DNA from: Solobacterium moorei
GTDB taxonomy: Bacteria > Bacillota_I > Bacilli_A > Erysipelotrichales > Erysipelotrichaceae
Length of the DNA: 64,000 bases
Direction of reading: 5' to 3'
Assembly: GCF_036323475.1 (NCBI RefSeq)
Contig: NZ_AP028934.1
Location: forward strand, 1,488,001-1,552,000
Both the position numbers and the translations under genes were made by a program. The notes below the pieces were generated by a model, which did no database searches, was not told the origin of the DNA, and saw only the letters and a list, made by a program, of their open reading frames with translations. Below are positions 43,766 to 52,375 of this stretch, one piece after another (position 1 is the stretch's first letter; every line of letters starts with the position of its first letter).

Positions 43766-44806
43766 TCAGGGAACTGCGGAAAGTTCCTGTATGAACATCT
43801 CCTCTGCCGTTCGATAATCAAATAGTTTTCTTGGGTAGTTGTTGATCCATTCTTCTATCGTCTTAAACTTGCTTTCAGAATAGTCATCAAACTCCGTCCC
43901 TTTAGGAATAAACTTTCTGATCAATTTGTTTGCAACTTCATTGCTGCCACGTTCACAACTTGTATATGGATGACAAAAATATAATTCCGTTCTCTTCTGT
44001 GTTTCATCTGTACAGGATCGTTCTATCTTTTCTACATAGGAAAACTCTGTCCCATTGTCACAGGTGATCGTTCTGAAGAGTATATTGAATTTCCCCTGTA
44101 ATCGTTTTTCAAGATTGTTTAATGCTTGTACGACAGCTTCGGCACAATGATGTTTCAACTTGACGATGATTTCTTTCCTGGTCTTTCTTTCCGTCATAAC
44201 AAGCATACTGCTGTGGGATGTATTCTTTCCTTTGACGGTATCCATCTCCCAATGTCCGAATTCATCTCTGGTCAAGATGTATTCCGGACGTTTCTCAATA
44301 CTTGTTCCTACGATCCGTTTTGCTTCCTTGTTCTTCTTTACCTTCTTATATTTCCGCTTTCTTTTCCCTTTGACAATCAAGTCTTTGTTAGTGACTCTAT
44401 CAAATACACCGGCATCGATGTAGTTATACAAAGTGGTTACACAGATCGATTCTCGGAACTTTAGATTCTTACGTTTAATTTCACCCAGTACAACTGCAGG
44501 ACTGTACTTGTCATCTGCAATCTTGTTTTCAATATATCGAGCAAGACGTGGATCCCTAGATATTTTCTTGGCAACTCCCTTTGACCGCATCTTTGTTTCA
44601 TGACGCTGTTGTGCCAGATCAGAGCTGTATGTTCTTTTATGAGAATTGCCAACCTTTTTATAATATTTGCCATGCTTTATTTCACGATATATCGTGGATA
44701 TATGCACTTTTAAGATCTTTGCTATATCCTTGATTGGTACTTTCTTCTCATATAAAGTTTCCAATTTGACCCTATCGGTCTGTGTCAATTGTTTAAAACA
44801 GCGCAT
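43766..44806 (-). CDS. IS30-family transposase
   Basis: Start at MRCFKQLTQTDRVKLETLY (44806), 346 residues. The N-terminal HTH_38 domain (IKDIAKILKVHISTIYREIK, about 25-44) is followed by a DDE integrase core. That core holds HWEMDTVKGKN (first Asp near 189), TCDNGTEF (second Asp near 250) and HPYTSCERGSNEVANKLIRK (Glu region), then FIPKGTEFDDYS. This matches IS30 architecture and length. The frame is intact, so the element may be active. Its terminal repeats were not identified by eye. Confidence 0.9.
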   Translation of the reverse strand: MRCFKQLTQTDRVKLETLYEKKVPIKDIAKILKVHISTIYREIKHGKYYKKVGNSHKRTYSSDLAQQRHETKMRSKGVAKKISRDPRLARYIENKIADDKYSPAVVLGEIKRKNLKFRESICVTTLYNYIDAGVFDRVTNKDLIVKGKRKRKYKKVKKNKEAKRIVGTSIEKRPEYILTRDEFGHWEMDTVKGKNTSHSSMLVMTERKTRKEIIVKLKHHCAEAVVQALNNLEKRLQGKFNILFRTITCDNGTEFSYVEKIERSCTDETQKRTELYFCHPYTSCERGSNEVANKLIRKFIPKGTEFDDYSESKFKTIEEWINNYPRKLFDYRTAEEMFIQELSAVP

Positions 44807-44899
44807 GATAATCAACTCCAAAATCTTATATGTACATTGTATAGCCTTAGGCGCAGAATGTTTAACTTAACTTTTTAGGAATCAAATTATTAGAATCAA

Positions 44900-45043
44900 T
44901 CATTCTTTTCCATTATATTTTTCTGATAATGCTTTCAGATTTCCTCCAGCATCGATGACGGCGTTTTTAATCTTTGTTGACATCAAATATTCTGCAACTT
45001 TCTGGGTTGCATATCCTTTTGCAATAGCTCCAACATACACACT
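44900..45043 (-). pseudogene. ApbE (FAD:protein FMN transferase) internal fragment
   Basis: The minus-strand frame reads VYVGAIAKGYATQKVAEYLM then NAVIDAGGNLKALSE and stops at 44900. VGAIAKGYAxxK and the INxGGN-like block are the ApbE active-site region. Both ends are missing: a hairpin lies on the 5' side, and IS30 DNA lies beyond. Either the conjugative element or IS30 truncated the gene, so this scar marks a rearrangement boundary. Confidence 0.65.
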
Positions 45044-45046
45044 TAT

Positions 45047-45070
45047 GCCGAGATAGATTACTATCTCGGC
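45047..45070. other. Strong hairpin at the edge of the conjugative element
   Basis: A perfect 10-bp stem GCCGAGATAG / CTATCTCGGC with an ATTA loop. On the minus strand no T run follows, so termination of the conjugation operon here is uncertain. Its position beside the ApbE scar suggests a junction. Confidence 0.5.
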
Positions 45071-45083
45071 AATTTCTTTATTC

Positions 45084-45539
45084 TTAAATGATCTTCGTGC
45101 AAAGTTTCAGTATTTCCTGGTTCTGTTTCAACTCTTCATCCGCTTTTGTACGACACTTATGGAACATCTCCCATTTACCACCTTCCTCTTCGGGATGATA
45201 TACACCTATACAACCTATATGAGGATACTTTTTAAAGTAATCGCTATACTTATCCAGGATTACTTTTTTCTTATCCATTGGGACTACCACAAAGTTCTTA
45301 TGGCAAAAGTCAGAATTCAGATATGCCTGAGAAAATGCCTTATCAATATCTGCCAGTTTGAATTCAAAACTACATAATTCAATATGGAATCCTTTATCAT
45401 CTTTTACTTTTTCTACAGTCAATAGATCAACACCTCCGGTTCGAGCCTTGCACTCAAACTGATAGGAAACAATATTTGATCTGTATCCATATTTCTTCCA
45501 AAATTGTTCCTTCAACGCTCTTTCTTCTACATATTTCAC
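45084..45539 (-). CDS. PD-(D/E)XK nuclease-like protein of the conjugative element
   Basis: The GTG start at 45539 lies 9 nt after GAGGAGG and gives 151 residues. The core pattern is a conserved Glu in FECKARTGGVDLLTV (Asp near 38) followed after about 20 residues by CSFEFKLADIDKAFSQAYLN (E59-x-K61). That is the beta-hairpin plus E-x-K layout of PD-(D/E)XK nucleases. It overlaps the end of the coupling-protein gene region and is the last gene of the transfer operon. A role in target cleavage, entry exclusion or recipient-DNA attack is possible; none is shown. Family assignment is by motif only. Confidence 0.5.
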   Translation of the reverse strand: MKYVEERALKEQFWKKYGYRSNIVSYQFECKARTGGVDLLTVEKVKDDKGFHIELCSFEFKLADIDKAFSQAYLNSDFCHKNFVVVPMDKKKVILDKYSDYFKKYPHIGCIGVYHPEEEGGKWEMFHKCRTKADEELKQNQEILKLCTKII

Positions 45540-45540
45540 T

Positions 45541-48357
45541 TTACTTTTCCTCCTCAAAATTCATCGTAAGCTGCATATCTGTTTCTCTGCTGTTTTCTTT
45601 ATGTTTTCTTTGTTTCTTATTGATCGGTTTGACATCCAGAATCTCCCCGGTTTCCGCATCCGTCATCTTCATCATTTCTTCAAAATCATTTACTTCCCGT
45701 TTTTCAGTTTCCACCCTATGTGTAAACAATTTTTTATATTCTTCCGTCAGTGAGAAAGTATGTAATTCGCTTAGTTTGTTTTCAATCTGAAATTTATCTT
45801 TATACAGATACGCCGATCGATTATAGATATACCAAAAATTCGGATAGAACCTGGTAATGATCGGCATCTTTCGCTGCCTTAAAATGACTGCTTCGGAAAG
45901 TGACAGATGCATCAATCTGTCTTCAGTAATGACCGGCACGGTATCAAAGCGTTTTGTTTCTTTATTCCATTTCAACTTCTTGCCGGCACGATTAGAAAAC
46001 TCCTTGACGGTTTTATTGTTGGTTGCCAACAGATAAATGGTATTCATGATATTTCCTTTGATCGTTTCCGCCATCTTGTCACCGTACTTCTCATCAATCT
46101 GAGAGTATTCCTGAACAACGATATGCCATCTGATTCCTCTGAAGCGGGATGCCGCAAAGACAGTATTTGGATCCTTCAATGCCGGTGATATGCCAAACTC
46201 ATCCCAGATGATGTCCCAGGGGATAGGCAATCTTTGATCCGGATACTGTCTGGAAGCAGCTGCCAACTCGTTATAAAGCTGTGTAACAAACAGGCTTACG
46301 AAAGGATGATATGTTGTTTTTTCATCATTGGTAATCATGAATATCGCCGTCGGCTTAGTAACCATATCTTTAAAGCTGAAGGTAGTCTTTGAGGTCATCT
46401 TTCTGACACGTTCATTGATCATACCTATCTGCATTTTATTGGAGAACGTAGACAGAATGGATCCTCTTTCGTCTGCACCCGTATAACATATCGTGATCAG
46501 TCTTTCATAAGATCGATCTGTCACATTACGGAGATTTTGCAGATACCACATTAACAGGAACATCCTTCCGGATGGTGTATCAACGGTAGAAAAACCCTCG
46601 CTTGCAAGTGCATTGATATTCGGGAAGTTGATCTGATCTTCATCCAACTGGCAAATGTTCCCGTCATCATCAACATACTCATACTCCAAAAGAAAAGACA
46701 CACATCCTTCCATGAGCCGCTGTGCCTGTTGCCAGAAGTGTGCTTTTGATGTTTTTTCTTCACACAGTGTCCGGCAAATATCCGTCAACTGTTCATTGGC
46801 ATCAGAAAGATCCGGTCTTGGAAAGTTCGGTGATTCTTCGATCATCATCTTTTGTTTCTTCAGCTGGTTATATCGTTTTTCGACCGGATCGATCGCCGCC
46901 TTGGCTTTTTGCTGCTGATCTTTGTCTTCCGAATCTAGGTCTTTGGCAAATTCTTTATTTACTTGCAGCATCTTTGCCTGCAGCAAGAGGTATTGTTTCT
47001 TTATCTCTAGGTAATTTCCCCGTTCATTTTCATTTTTCCAGCACTGATCCGCTGCTTGCTGTGCTTCCCGGTATTTTGCATATACGATTCCAAAAGGATT
47101 CCAGCATTCAGATTTCGCCGGATCCACAAAATCCAGAACAATAACATTGTACCCGTCCGCCTTCAAGCGTCCGTAATGCGCCTGTAACAGATTCTTTTTA
47201 ATATCATTGACAAACATGTTTGATCTGCCAATGCGCACACCTTCAATAAAGCCATGCACTACCGTAGTTGTCTTACCGGAGTTCGTTGTACCAATGACCA
47301 GACTGTGATTATCATCCGGATCCACGTAAGTACATGATCTTGATGTTTCCATCGGCAAGCCGCATCTTCGATTCGTATCTTCCCCATTGATATTAAACCA
47401 TCTGTATTCATTTACTTTCCATTTATCGGAGAGCTTCAAACGCTGTACCAGTTTATTCCACAAGTGTTTCTGCGGGTTGAATACAAAATCAGCATAATCT
47501 TTGATATGCGGTCTGAGCAGTACATATACCGCATTCCATCTCAACAGCAGATCTGTTCTCCAATTTCCCATATTCGCCTCGATCTGTTGAATATGTCCGC
47601 TTTTGATCAGCTGCTTCAGCTCTCTTCGCTGCCGAATCGTATCTTTGATCATCGTTAATTTATCCTTGAACAGCTTCCGGGCTGATTTTTCCCATACATT
47701 AGAGCTGATCAGAATCTCCAGGATTAGCAGTCCCAAAAAGATCACAATATAAAAGAACATATGATCCAAAACTGCCGGCAGTGTTAATTGAATCCGCAGC
47801 ATGTTTGACGGAATATATTGACCTATCCGGTTGATCAGATTTTTTATTGTGATCATAACAATGACCACTGCTGATACAAACTGAATCAAAAATGCCGCAT
47901 TGCCAAACCACCACCGGACATCTTTATAATACTTTTTGGCGGAAACAAACTTATGATCCTGTCTTCCATCCGCATCGAAGCGGAAGCGCTGCAATCCTTT
48001 TTTAGCCTCGTGCCTGCTTGCAATATGTGTATATGAATCCATTTCTTCATGCGTCAATCGCCGCTTCATCGCACGCATTTCTCTTTCTGTCTTAGACGGC
48101 CGCAATGACATGGTCAAAAAGTACAGCAGTCCGGCCAGAATCAGATATGTTACCAGGCGGAAGTATTCTGCATTCCCCTGCCAGAACATGATTGCCGGAT
48201 CCAGACAGACATGCCGCACATTGATCGCATCAATAAATCCCATCAGATCATCTCTGTAAGATAAAAGCCATGCTATCTGCATAGCAAGAAAGTATGCAAC
48301 AATCACATAGGCAATCCCCCAAATGATCGACTTCAATATTTTCTTCAAAACAATCAT
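45541..48357 (-). CDS. VirD4/TraG-type type IV coupling protein
   Basis: A 938-residue conjugation ATPase that brings the relaxase-DNA complex to the membrane channel. Four N-terminal membrane spans lie within about 10-215. Walker A is GTTNSGKTTTVV (about 353) and Walker B is WDIIWDEFGIS near 740. LRQRKMPIITRFYPNFWYIY is typical of the C-terminal part. A long charged insertion (about 420-500) with many Lys, Glu and Gln residues lies between the motifs. The start overlaps the relaxase stop as ATGA. Well supported. Confidence 0.9.
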   Translation of the reverse strand: MIVLKKILKSIIWGIAYVIVAYFLAMQIAWLLSYRDDLMGFIDAINVRHVCLDPAIMFWQGNAEYFRLVTYLILAGLLYFLTMSLRPSKTEREMRAMKRRLTHEEMDSYTHIASRHEAKKGLQRFRFDADGRQDHKFVSAKKYYKDVRWWFGNAAFLIQFVSAVVIVMITIKNLINRIGQYIPSNMLRIQLTLPAVLDHMFFYIVIFLGLLILEILISSNVWEKSARKLFKDKLTMIKDTIRQRRELKQLIKSGHIQQIEANMGNWRTDLLLRWNAVYVLLRPHIKDYADFVFNPQKHLWNKLVQRLKLSDKWKVNEYRWFNINGEDTNRRCGLPMETSRSCTYVDPDDNHSLVIGTTNSGKTTTVVHGFIEGVRIGRSNMFVNDIKKNLLQAHYGRLKADGYNVIVLDFVDPAKSECWNPFGIVYAKYREAQQAADQCWKNENERGNYLEIKKQYLLLQAKMLQVNKEFAKDLDSEDKDQQQKAKAAIDPVEKRYNQLKKQKMMIEESPNFPRPDLSDANEQLTDICRTLCEEKTSKAHFWQQAQRLMEGCVSFLLEYEYVDDDGNICQLDEDQINFPNINALASEGFSTVDTPSGRMFLLMWYLQNLRNVTDRSYERLITICYTGADERGSILSTFSNKMQIGMINERVRKMTSKTTFSFKDMVTKPTAIFMITNDEKTTYHPFVSLFVTQLYNELAAASRQYPDQRLPIPWDIIWDEFGISPALKDPNTVFAASRFRGIRWHIVVQEYSQIDEKYGDKMAETIKGNIMNTIYLLATNNKTVKEFSNRAGKKLKWNKETKRFDTVPVITEDRLMHLSLSEAVILRQRKMPIITRFYPNFWYIYNRSAYLYKDKFQIENKLSELHTFSLTEEYKKLFTHRVETEKREVNDFEEMMKMTDAETGEILDVKPINKKQRKHKENSRETDMQLTMNFEEEK

Positions 48358-49985
48358 ATCTTCTGTTCACCTCTTTTCACTTTATAACTAGGATATTCTC
48401 CAGACTCTTTTTCATATATCTTCTTTTGATTCTGCTTCAGATACTCATCAATTTCTTCCTCAACTTCTCTCTTTCGATTGTTCAACATGCGTTTAAAAAA
48501 CTTTGGCAACCGCATTCCAAATCTTTGTTTGTATCCATGGAACTCATTTTTTGTAAAACTGACACTTCTGTTAAAAAAGTTCATAAACTTCTTTGCCTGT
48601 TTGTTTCCCTGCTCAGATGCAGAATGTAGATATTCGATACCTCTTTCTTTTTCTGCATCTTCTTTAGAAGCAATCACAATCACGCTTCCCTTCAGATATT
48701 GATCCACAGCAGAGCTGCCAAGATTCTTAATCGCCATTTGTGCCGCCACAAAGTTTTGCTCCTTTAGTTCCTGAACCACAATTTTTTGTTCCGGCAAGAG
48801 ATCATCTGTTTTTATCTGCTCTAATGCATTCCACAAAAGCTGCGTACCGTGATCCATCTTCCAGGTATGCACTTTATTTGCTTTTTCAGTCGGATCCTGT
48901 TTGATTTCTTTGAATCCTTTGAGTATCTCATTAGCGATCATCACACGCAGTTTTGTATCTTCTCTTTCCATCATATGAGATATTTTTTCGTTGCCGATCG
49001 CATTCATATTGTTATCAAACTTTTTCAGATGATCCGCAAACTGTTCATACGTCCCTTTCAGTTCATCACTCTTCAAAATCTGTTCCACGATGTTATCCAG
49101 TTGGTTTTTATATGGTGCCATGTTGGCGGAGTTGTACTGTAAGCGTCCGCTTCTTGGCAGTTGTGAATAGAGATTGGATACATCCTTTAACGTCTTATAA
49201 GAAAGAGTTTCCATTTGACTGATGACTTCTTTTTTAAGTGGATTGATCATTTTAAGTGCATCTTCTGATTCCTGCAGATACAGTTCCTTATATCTTTTTC
49301 TTGCCGCAATTTCTGTGATGATTGTAGTTTTAACTTTATCGATTTCTTTCTCAGTAAACTTTCCTCGATCTCTTGTATGTTCTTTTTCAAGGAACGTAAT
49401 ATGCATATGCGGGTGATCCGTATTGGTGTGAAAATCTTCCCACCAGATCATGTTCTTCGGATCAAGTCCAATCTTCTTAAATGTTTTGTTCAGCGCTTTT
49501 TGCGTCGTACTTGCAAAATCCTCCTGCGTCTTTAGCTCATATTCATTTAACAAATCATAATTATCCAATGAAACGACAAGTGTCCAAATAAGATCGCCAT
49601 CCTTGGAAAATGACTTCATTGAATTTCTGATCCACTCTTCACGTTGTTCTTGTGAATAAATCTTTCCTTCGTTTGTCATCGTAAAGTATGCTTTATCATT
49701 TGAATTTTTCGTTGCATTTTCTCTGCTTGTATAATCCATCAGTGAACCATCCAGTCCATGTTCGGAATGTAAAAGAGAGCTTACAGTTTTTTCTGCTTGC
49801 TCTCCTTTACCTCGTACTAATTCATCATCCATTGAATTGCTGATGGCTTTGTCACGTACCAGATAATTTACAAATCCGCCAAATACGGATTCTGTTGTGA
49901 CGATTCCTTTGAACCCGGAATTGCTTGGTGCGTGTTTACCATATTGCAGAAATGCCACATCAACGATTACATCTGCATGTCCCAT
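48354..49985 (-). CDS. MOBP-like relaxase
   Basis: A 543-residue mobilisation relaxase. The metal-binding histidine motif is HTNTDHPHMHITFLEKEH (about 187-204), an H-x-D/N-x(2)-H-x-H triad. An upstream FVNYLVRDKA near 38 supplies the candidate nicking Tyr. The C-terminal two-thirds are helical with no helicase motifs. It should nick oriT, covalently bind the 5' end and lead the strand into the recipient. The ATG has GGAAGAG upstream. The neighbours (two accessory proteins and an oriT-like region) fit a relaxosome. Confidence 0.85.
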   Translation of the reverse strand: MGHADVIVDVAFLQYGKHAPSNSGFKGIVTTESVFGGFVNYLVRDKAISNSMDDELVRGKGEQAEKTVSSLLHSEHGLDGSLMDYTSRENATKNSNDKAYFTMTNEGKIYSQEQREEWIRNSMKSFSKDGDLIWTLVVSLDNYDLLNEYELKTQEDFASTTQKALNKTFKKIGLDPKNMIWWEDFHTNTDHPHMHITFLEKEHTRDRGKFTEKEIDKVKTTIITEIAARKRYKELYLQESEDALKMINPLKKEVISQMETLSYKTLKDVSNLYSQLPRSGRLQYNSANMAPYKNQLDNIVEQILKSDELKGTYEQFADHLKKFDNNMNAIGNEKISHMMEREDTKLRVMIANEILKGFKEIKQDPTEKANKVHTWKMDHGTQLLWNALEQIKTDDLLPEQKIVVQELKEQNFVAAQMAIKNLGSSAVDQYLKGSVIVIASKEDAEKERGIEYLHSASEQGNKQAKKFMNFFNRSVSFTKNEFHGYKQRFGMRLPKFFKRMLNNRKREVEEEIDEYLKQNQKKIYEKESGEYPSYKVKRGEQKI

Positions 49986-49999
49986 TTTACATCTCTTCC

Positions 50000-50323
50000 T
50001 TAGTGATTAAAGTATTTGCTGATGTCTGCTTCATCATCTGTCTTTTTTTCTTCTACTGCATTTTCTGTAACATCTGCCTGCACTTTTTTCTTTGGCTTCG
50101 TTCTGCGTTTTGGTTTCAGATCAAGATCCATCAGATTCAAACTTTCAATCTTCTTTTCCAAATCTGCTTCGATACTTTCATATTTCTTTTGCAGTTTCTT
50201 CACTTCAGAAATGTTTGATTTCAGGATTCCGTTTTGTTCATTCAAGACTGCAATCTGTTCTTCATTTGCCTTTAAGACAGCTTCCATTTTTTCTAACTTG
50301 CTATTCAGTTGTTGTAAATTCAT
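50000..50323 (-). CDS. Coiled-coil accessory protein of the relaxosome region
   Basis: A 107-residue protein. Heptad-like repeats cover about 1-65 (LNSKLEKMEAVLKANEEQIA and IEADLEKKIESLNLMDLDLK), followed by a basic patch (KPKRRTKPKKK) and an acidic tail. It sits between the RHH protein and the relaxase with ATGA overlap, and probably helps assemble them on DNA. No known family recognised. Confidence 0.65.
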   Translation of the reverse strand: MNLQQLNSKLEKMEAVLKANEEQIAVLNEQNGILKSNISEVKKLQKKYESIEADLEKKIESLNLMDLDLKPKRRTKPKKKVQADVTENAVEEKKTDDEADISKYFNH

Positions 50324-50778
50324 TTTTCATTTCCTCCCATAATCTGTTTTACTTTTTCTGTAATGATCTCTTCAAACTTCATATTGTTATCAACTGCAGT
50401 TTGCACACTATCTAAATGTTTTTCTGCACTTGCACTGTACATTAAAACTTTTAACATGAGCAATTCTTTTATGTTTATTTCTTTAACAAAGTCCTGCAAC
50501 AGTTTTAACTTGCCTGTGATCATTGCATTATTTTTATTAAAGTAATCTTCTAATACACTCTCCAAAGTAATTTGAATTGATTCGGAAAATGCATTGGAAG
50601 TTTTCTTGTCTGTGCGCTTAATGTAGTAATCTTTGATCGCCTGTTTGATGATCTGCGTCTTATTTAATGCAATTCTGTTTGCGGTAATTGCATCTGTTTC
50701 TTCCTGTGTTACCAGAAAATCAAGCATGGATATATACTCATCTTCTGCTCTGAAGTGTATCTCTTTTCCATTTGCCAT
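50320..50778 (-). CDS. Ribbon-helix-helix accessory (MobC/TraY-like) protein
   Basis: A 152-residue protein. The N-terminal part (KEIHFRAEDEYISMLDFLVT then LNKTQIIKQAIKDYYIK, about 4-58) has the strand-helix-helix layout of CopG/MobC-type DNA binders. The C-terminal part is helical. It is the first gene of the mobilisation operon and starts next to the repeat-rich oriT candidate. It likely binds oriT and represses its own operon. Confidence 0.65.
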   Translation of the reverse strand: MANGKEIHFRAEDEYISMLDFLVTQEETDAITANRIALNKTQIIKQAIKDYYIKRTDKKTSNAFSESIQITLESVLEDYFNKNNAMITGKLKLLQDFVKEINIKELLMLKVLMYSASAEKHLDSVQTAVDNNMKFEEIITEKVKQIMGGNEK

Positions 50779-50874
50779 ATTCTTACTATATTGCTCCCTT
50801 CTGCTTAAAAAACACCGAAAAAGATTTACCGAAAAAACAAAAAAACGAATTTTTAAACATCATTTTTTGTCATT

Positions 50875-51036
50875 CATTTTGTGGACACAACGTGGACAAC
50901 ATGTGGACACAAAAAATCGGTATGTATGTCCACACTGTGACACAATGTGTACACATCAAAAAAGCCGCTTATAAAGCGTGAAAATGGGCATTGCCCATTT
51001 ATCCAAAGTGAAGTTGTGGACACAATTTTGTGGACA
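50875..51036. other. Candidate oriT: GTGGACA repeats and hairpins
   Basis: Three direct GTGGACA copies lie 11 bp apart (50881, 50892, 50903), followed by an inverted copy TGTCCAC (50927) and two more direct copies (51016, 51030). Between them are hairpins CGCTT-tat-AAGCG (about 50967) and AAATGGGCA/TGCCCATTT. Position beside the RHH and relaxase genes fits an origin of transfer. Confidence 0.6.
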
Positions 51037-51100
51037 CACACTTCCTTACCCTGTTTCTCTAAGATATTTTGAGAAAATTTCAAACTTTCCGCAAACTTCC

Positions 51101-51172
51101 ATTTTCGATTTTAGAAAAATCCGATTTCATTTTTCCGATTTTCCGATTTAGAATTTTCGATTTCTTCGATTA
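51101..51172. repeat. AT-rich cluster of six YCGATT repeats
   Basis: TTTTCGATT or TTCCGATTT occurs at about 51103, 51120, 51133, 51141, 51155 and 51164, in a region without genes beside the oriT candidate. It may be a protein-binding or DNA-unwinding site. Confidence 0.5.
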
Positions 51173-51240
51173 AAATTTTTTGCTGTCTTGAATTTTTTCA
51201 ATACGACTTTGCGTGTTTTTCGTTTCAAAATTTTTGAAAT

Positions 51241-51333
51241 TCATGATTTGATTTTTCCATTGTACATGCAGGAAAGTCCATCAAAAATTTTCGGTAGCAC
51301 TTTGTAATTGCTAATAATTTCCAAATAATTCAT
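51241..51333 (-). CDS. Possible 30-residue peptide
   Basis: An ATG at 51333 follows AAAGGAAAAGG and opens MNYLEIISNYKVLPKIFDGL, ending at 51241. It has a reasonable ribosome site and protein-like composition but no recognised family. It may be a real small gene of the element or chance. Confidence 0.35.
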   Translation of the reverse strand: MNYLEIISNYKVLPKIFDGLSCMYNGKIKS

Positions 51334-51404
51334 ATTGCCTTTTCCTTTCATCAGTGTTGAGATGAGTGGAAAGATTTTTTCTTCCCACTCACTCACTCAC
51401 GCAT

Positions 51405-51827
51405 TTATTCTTCGTCCAGAATTTCGTTCACATCATCTGTGACCGGTGATAATGTTTTGAGATATGCTTCATAGAGAACTTTGAAATCTGCGCTTCTATC
51501 AGCAGTCTTTTTGAGTTGGTCTTCATACTTCAACTCTGCCATTTTTTCGTCCATCAATTCTTCAAGTTTAGAACGCTCTGATAATGCCTGTTGCTTTTTG
51601 AGATAATTGGTAACATCGACCAAGCAGATAACATCTTCAATACATTTGCGTTGATGACCGGTTAACGCTTCCAGTTCACTCACCGGCTCTAAAACCGTAC
51701 CGATTGCAAATTGTTTGCCATAAGAATGAACAACAGCAACGTCATCTTTCTTTAATTCTTTTGGACTGATGAAGATCCGTGTTTCATCTTCATCGTAGTT
51801 GAGAATAAATCTGTAGTAGTGTTTCAT
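51405..51827 (-). CDS. Conserved-looking protein of the conjugative element, unknown function
   Basis: A 140-residue soluble protein. The N-terminal half is beta-rich (YYRFILNYDEDETRIFISPK, then AVVHSYGKQFAIGTVLEPVS) and the C-terminal half helical and charged (LEELMDEKMAELKYEDQLKK). The ATG follows AAGGAAATTCAAA. It is placed between the oriT candidate and a long non-coding stretch. I do not recognise it. Confidence 0.6.
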   Translation of the reverse strand: MKHYYRFILNYDEDETRIFISPKELKKDDVAVVHSYGKQFAIGTVLEPVSELEALTGHQRKCIEDVICLVDVTNYLKKQQALSERSKLEELMDEKMAELKYEDQLKKTADRSADFKVLYEAYLKTLSPVTDDVNEILDEE

Positions 51828-51841
51828 TTTGAATTTCCTTA

Positions 51842-52375
51842 TCTACCTTTAGGGTAGCACTTTCTAATGCCTTATCCTTGGCACGCCCAAAATGAAGCAT
51901 AGAAAAGTGCAGCATGAAGAACCTAGCAAATGAAATGCGGTTGACTTGCAAGGTACTTGTACCGTAGCCCTTGAGTATTTTGAACTTGCAAGCACAGAGT
52001 GCGCCGTCCTTGACAGCTGGCTGTCACAGGATTCAAAAAGGTCAAGGGTCAACCCATAAGATCTTGTTCGTAATGCGTAACGCCAAGAGATAAAAAACAA
52101 AGGACAGCGACAGATAATATCTGGAAGCTGCTTGATAGAGTTTCGTCAGAAACTCGTATCCTTGTTTTGTATCTCGTCTATGCGAAAAGCGTGGAGTGCC
52201 AAGGATCTTTGAAAGATAAATCAGAATTAATCTAGCAGTCTGTTTGTTAAAACAGATTGCAATAAAAAAAGGAAGCCTGAGCAGATTGTATTCTGCGAAG
52301 GCATCCATGTATTTAAAGCAGCACATGAAACCTGAATGGTTGAGTGTGCTGCTTGTTTAAGCCGAAAACAAATTG
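51842..52375. other. Long non-coding stretch with a hairpin
   Basis: About 530 nt without a convincing gene. GAGTTTC-gtca-GAAACTC (52138-52155) is a clear hairpin, and CAGCTGGCTG-type dyads occur near 52016. The open minus-strand frame 52042-52326 lacks a ribosome site. A structured regulatory RNA is conceivable. Confidence 0.4.

Noticed and set aside
43766-44890. Exact IS30 ends from terminal inverted repeats
   Set aside because: A shared GTTAAA was found near both sides, but no longer match, so ends are not claimed.
50881-51036. CRISPR array
   Set aside because: The GTGGACA repeats are too short and irregular and partly inverted; an oriT fits better.
52042-52326. 94-codon minus-strand frame in the non-coding block
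   Set aside because: No ribosome site, atypical composition and an overlap with another random frame; treated as chance.
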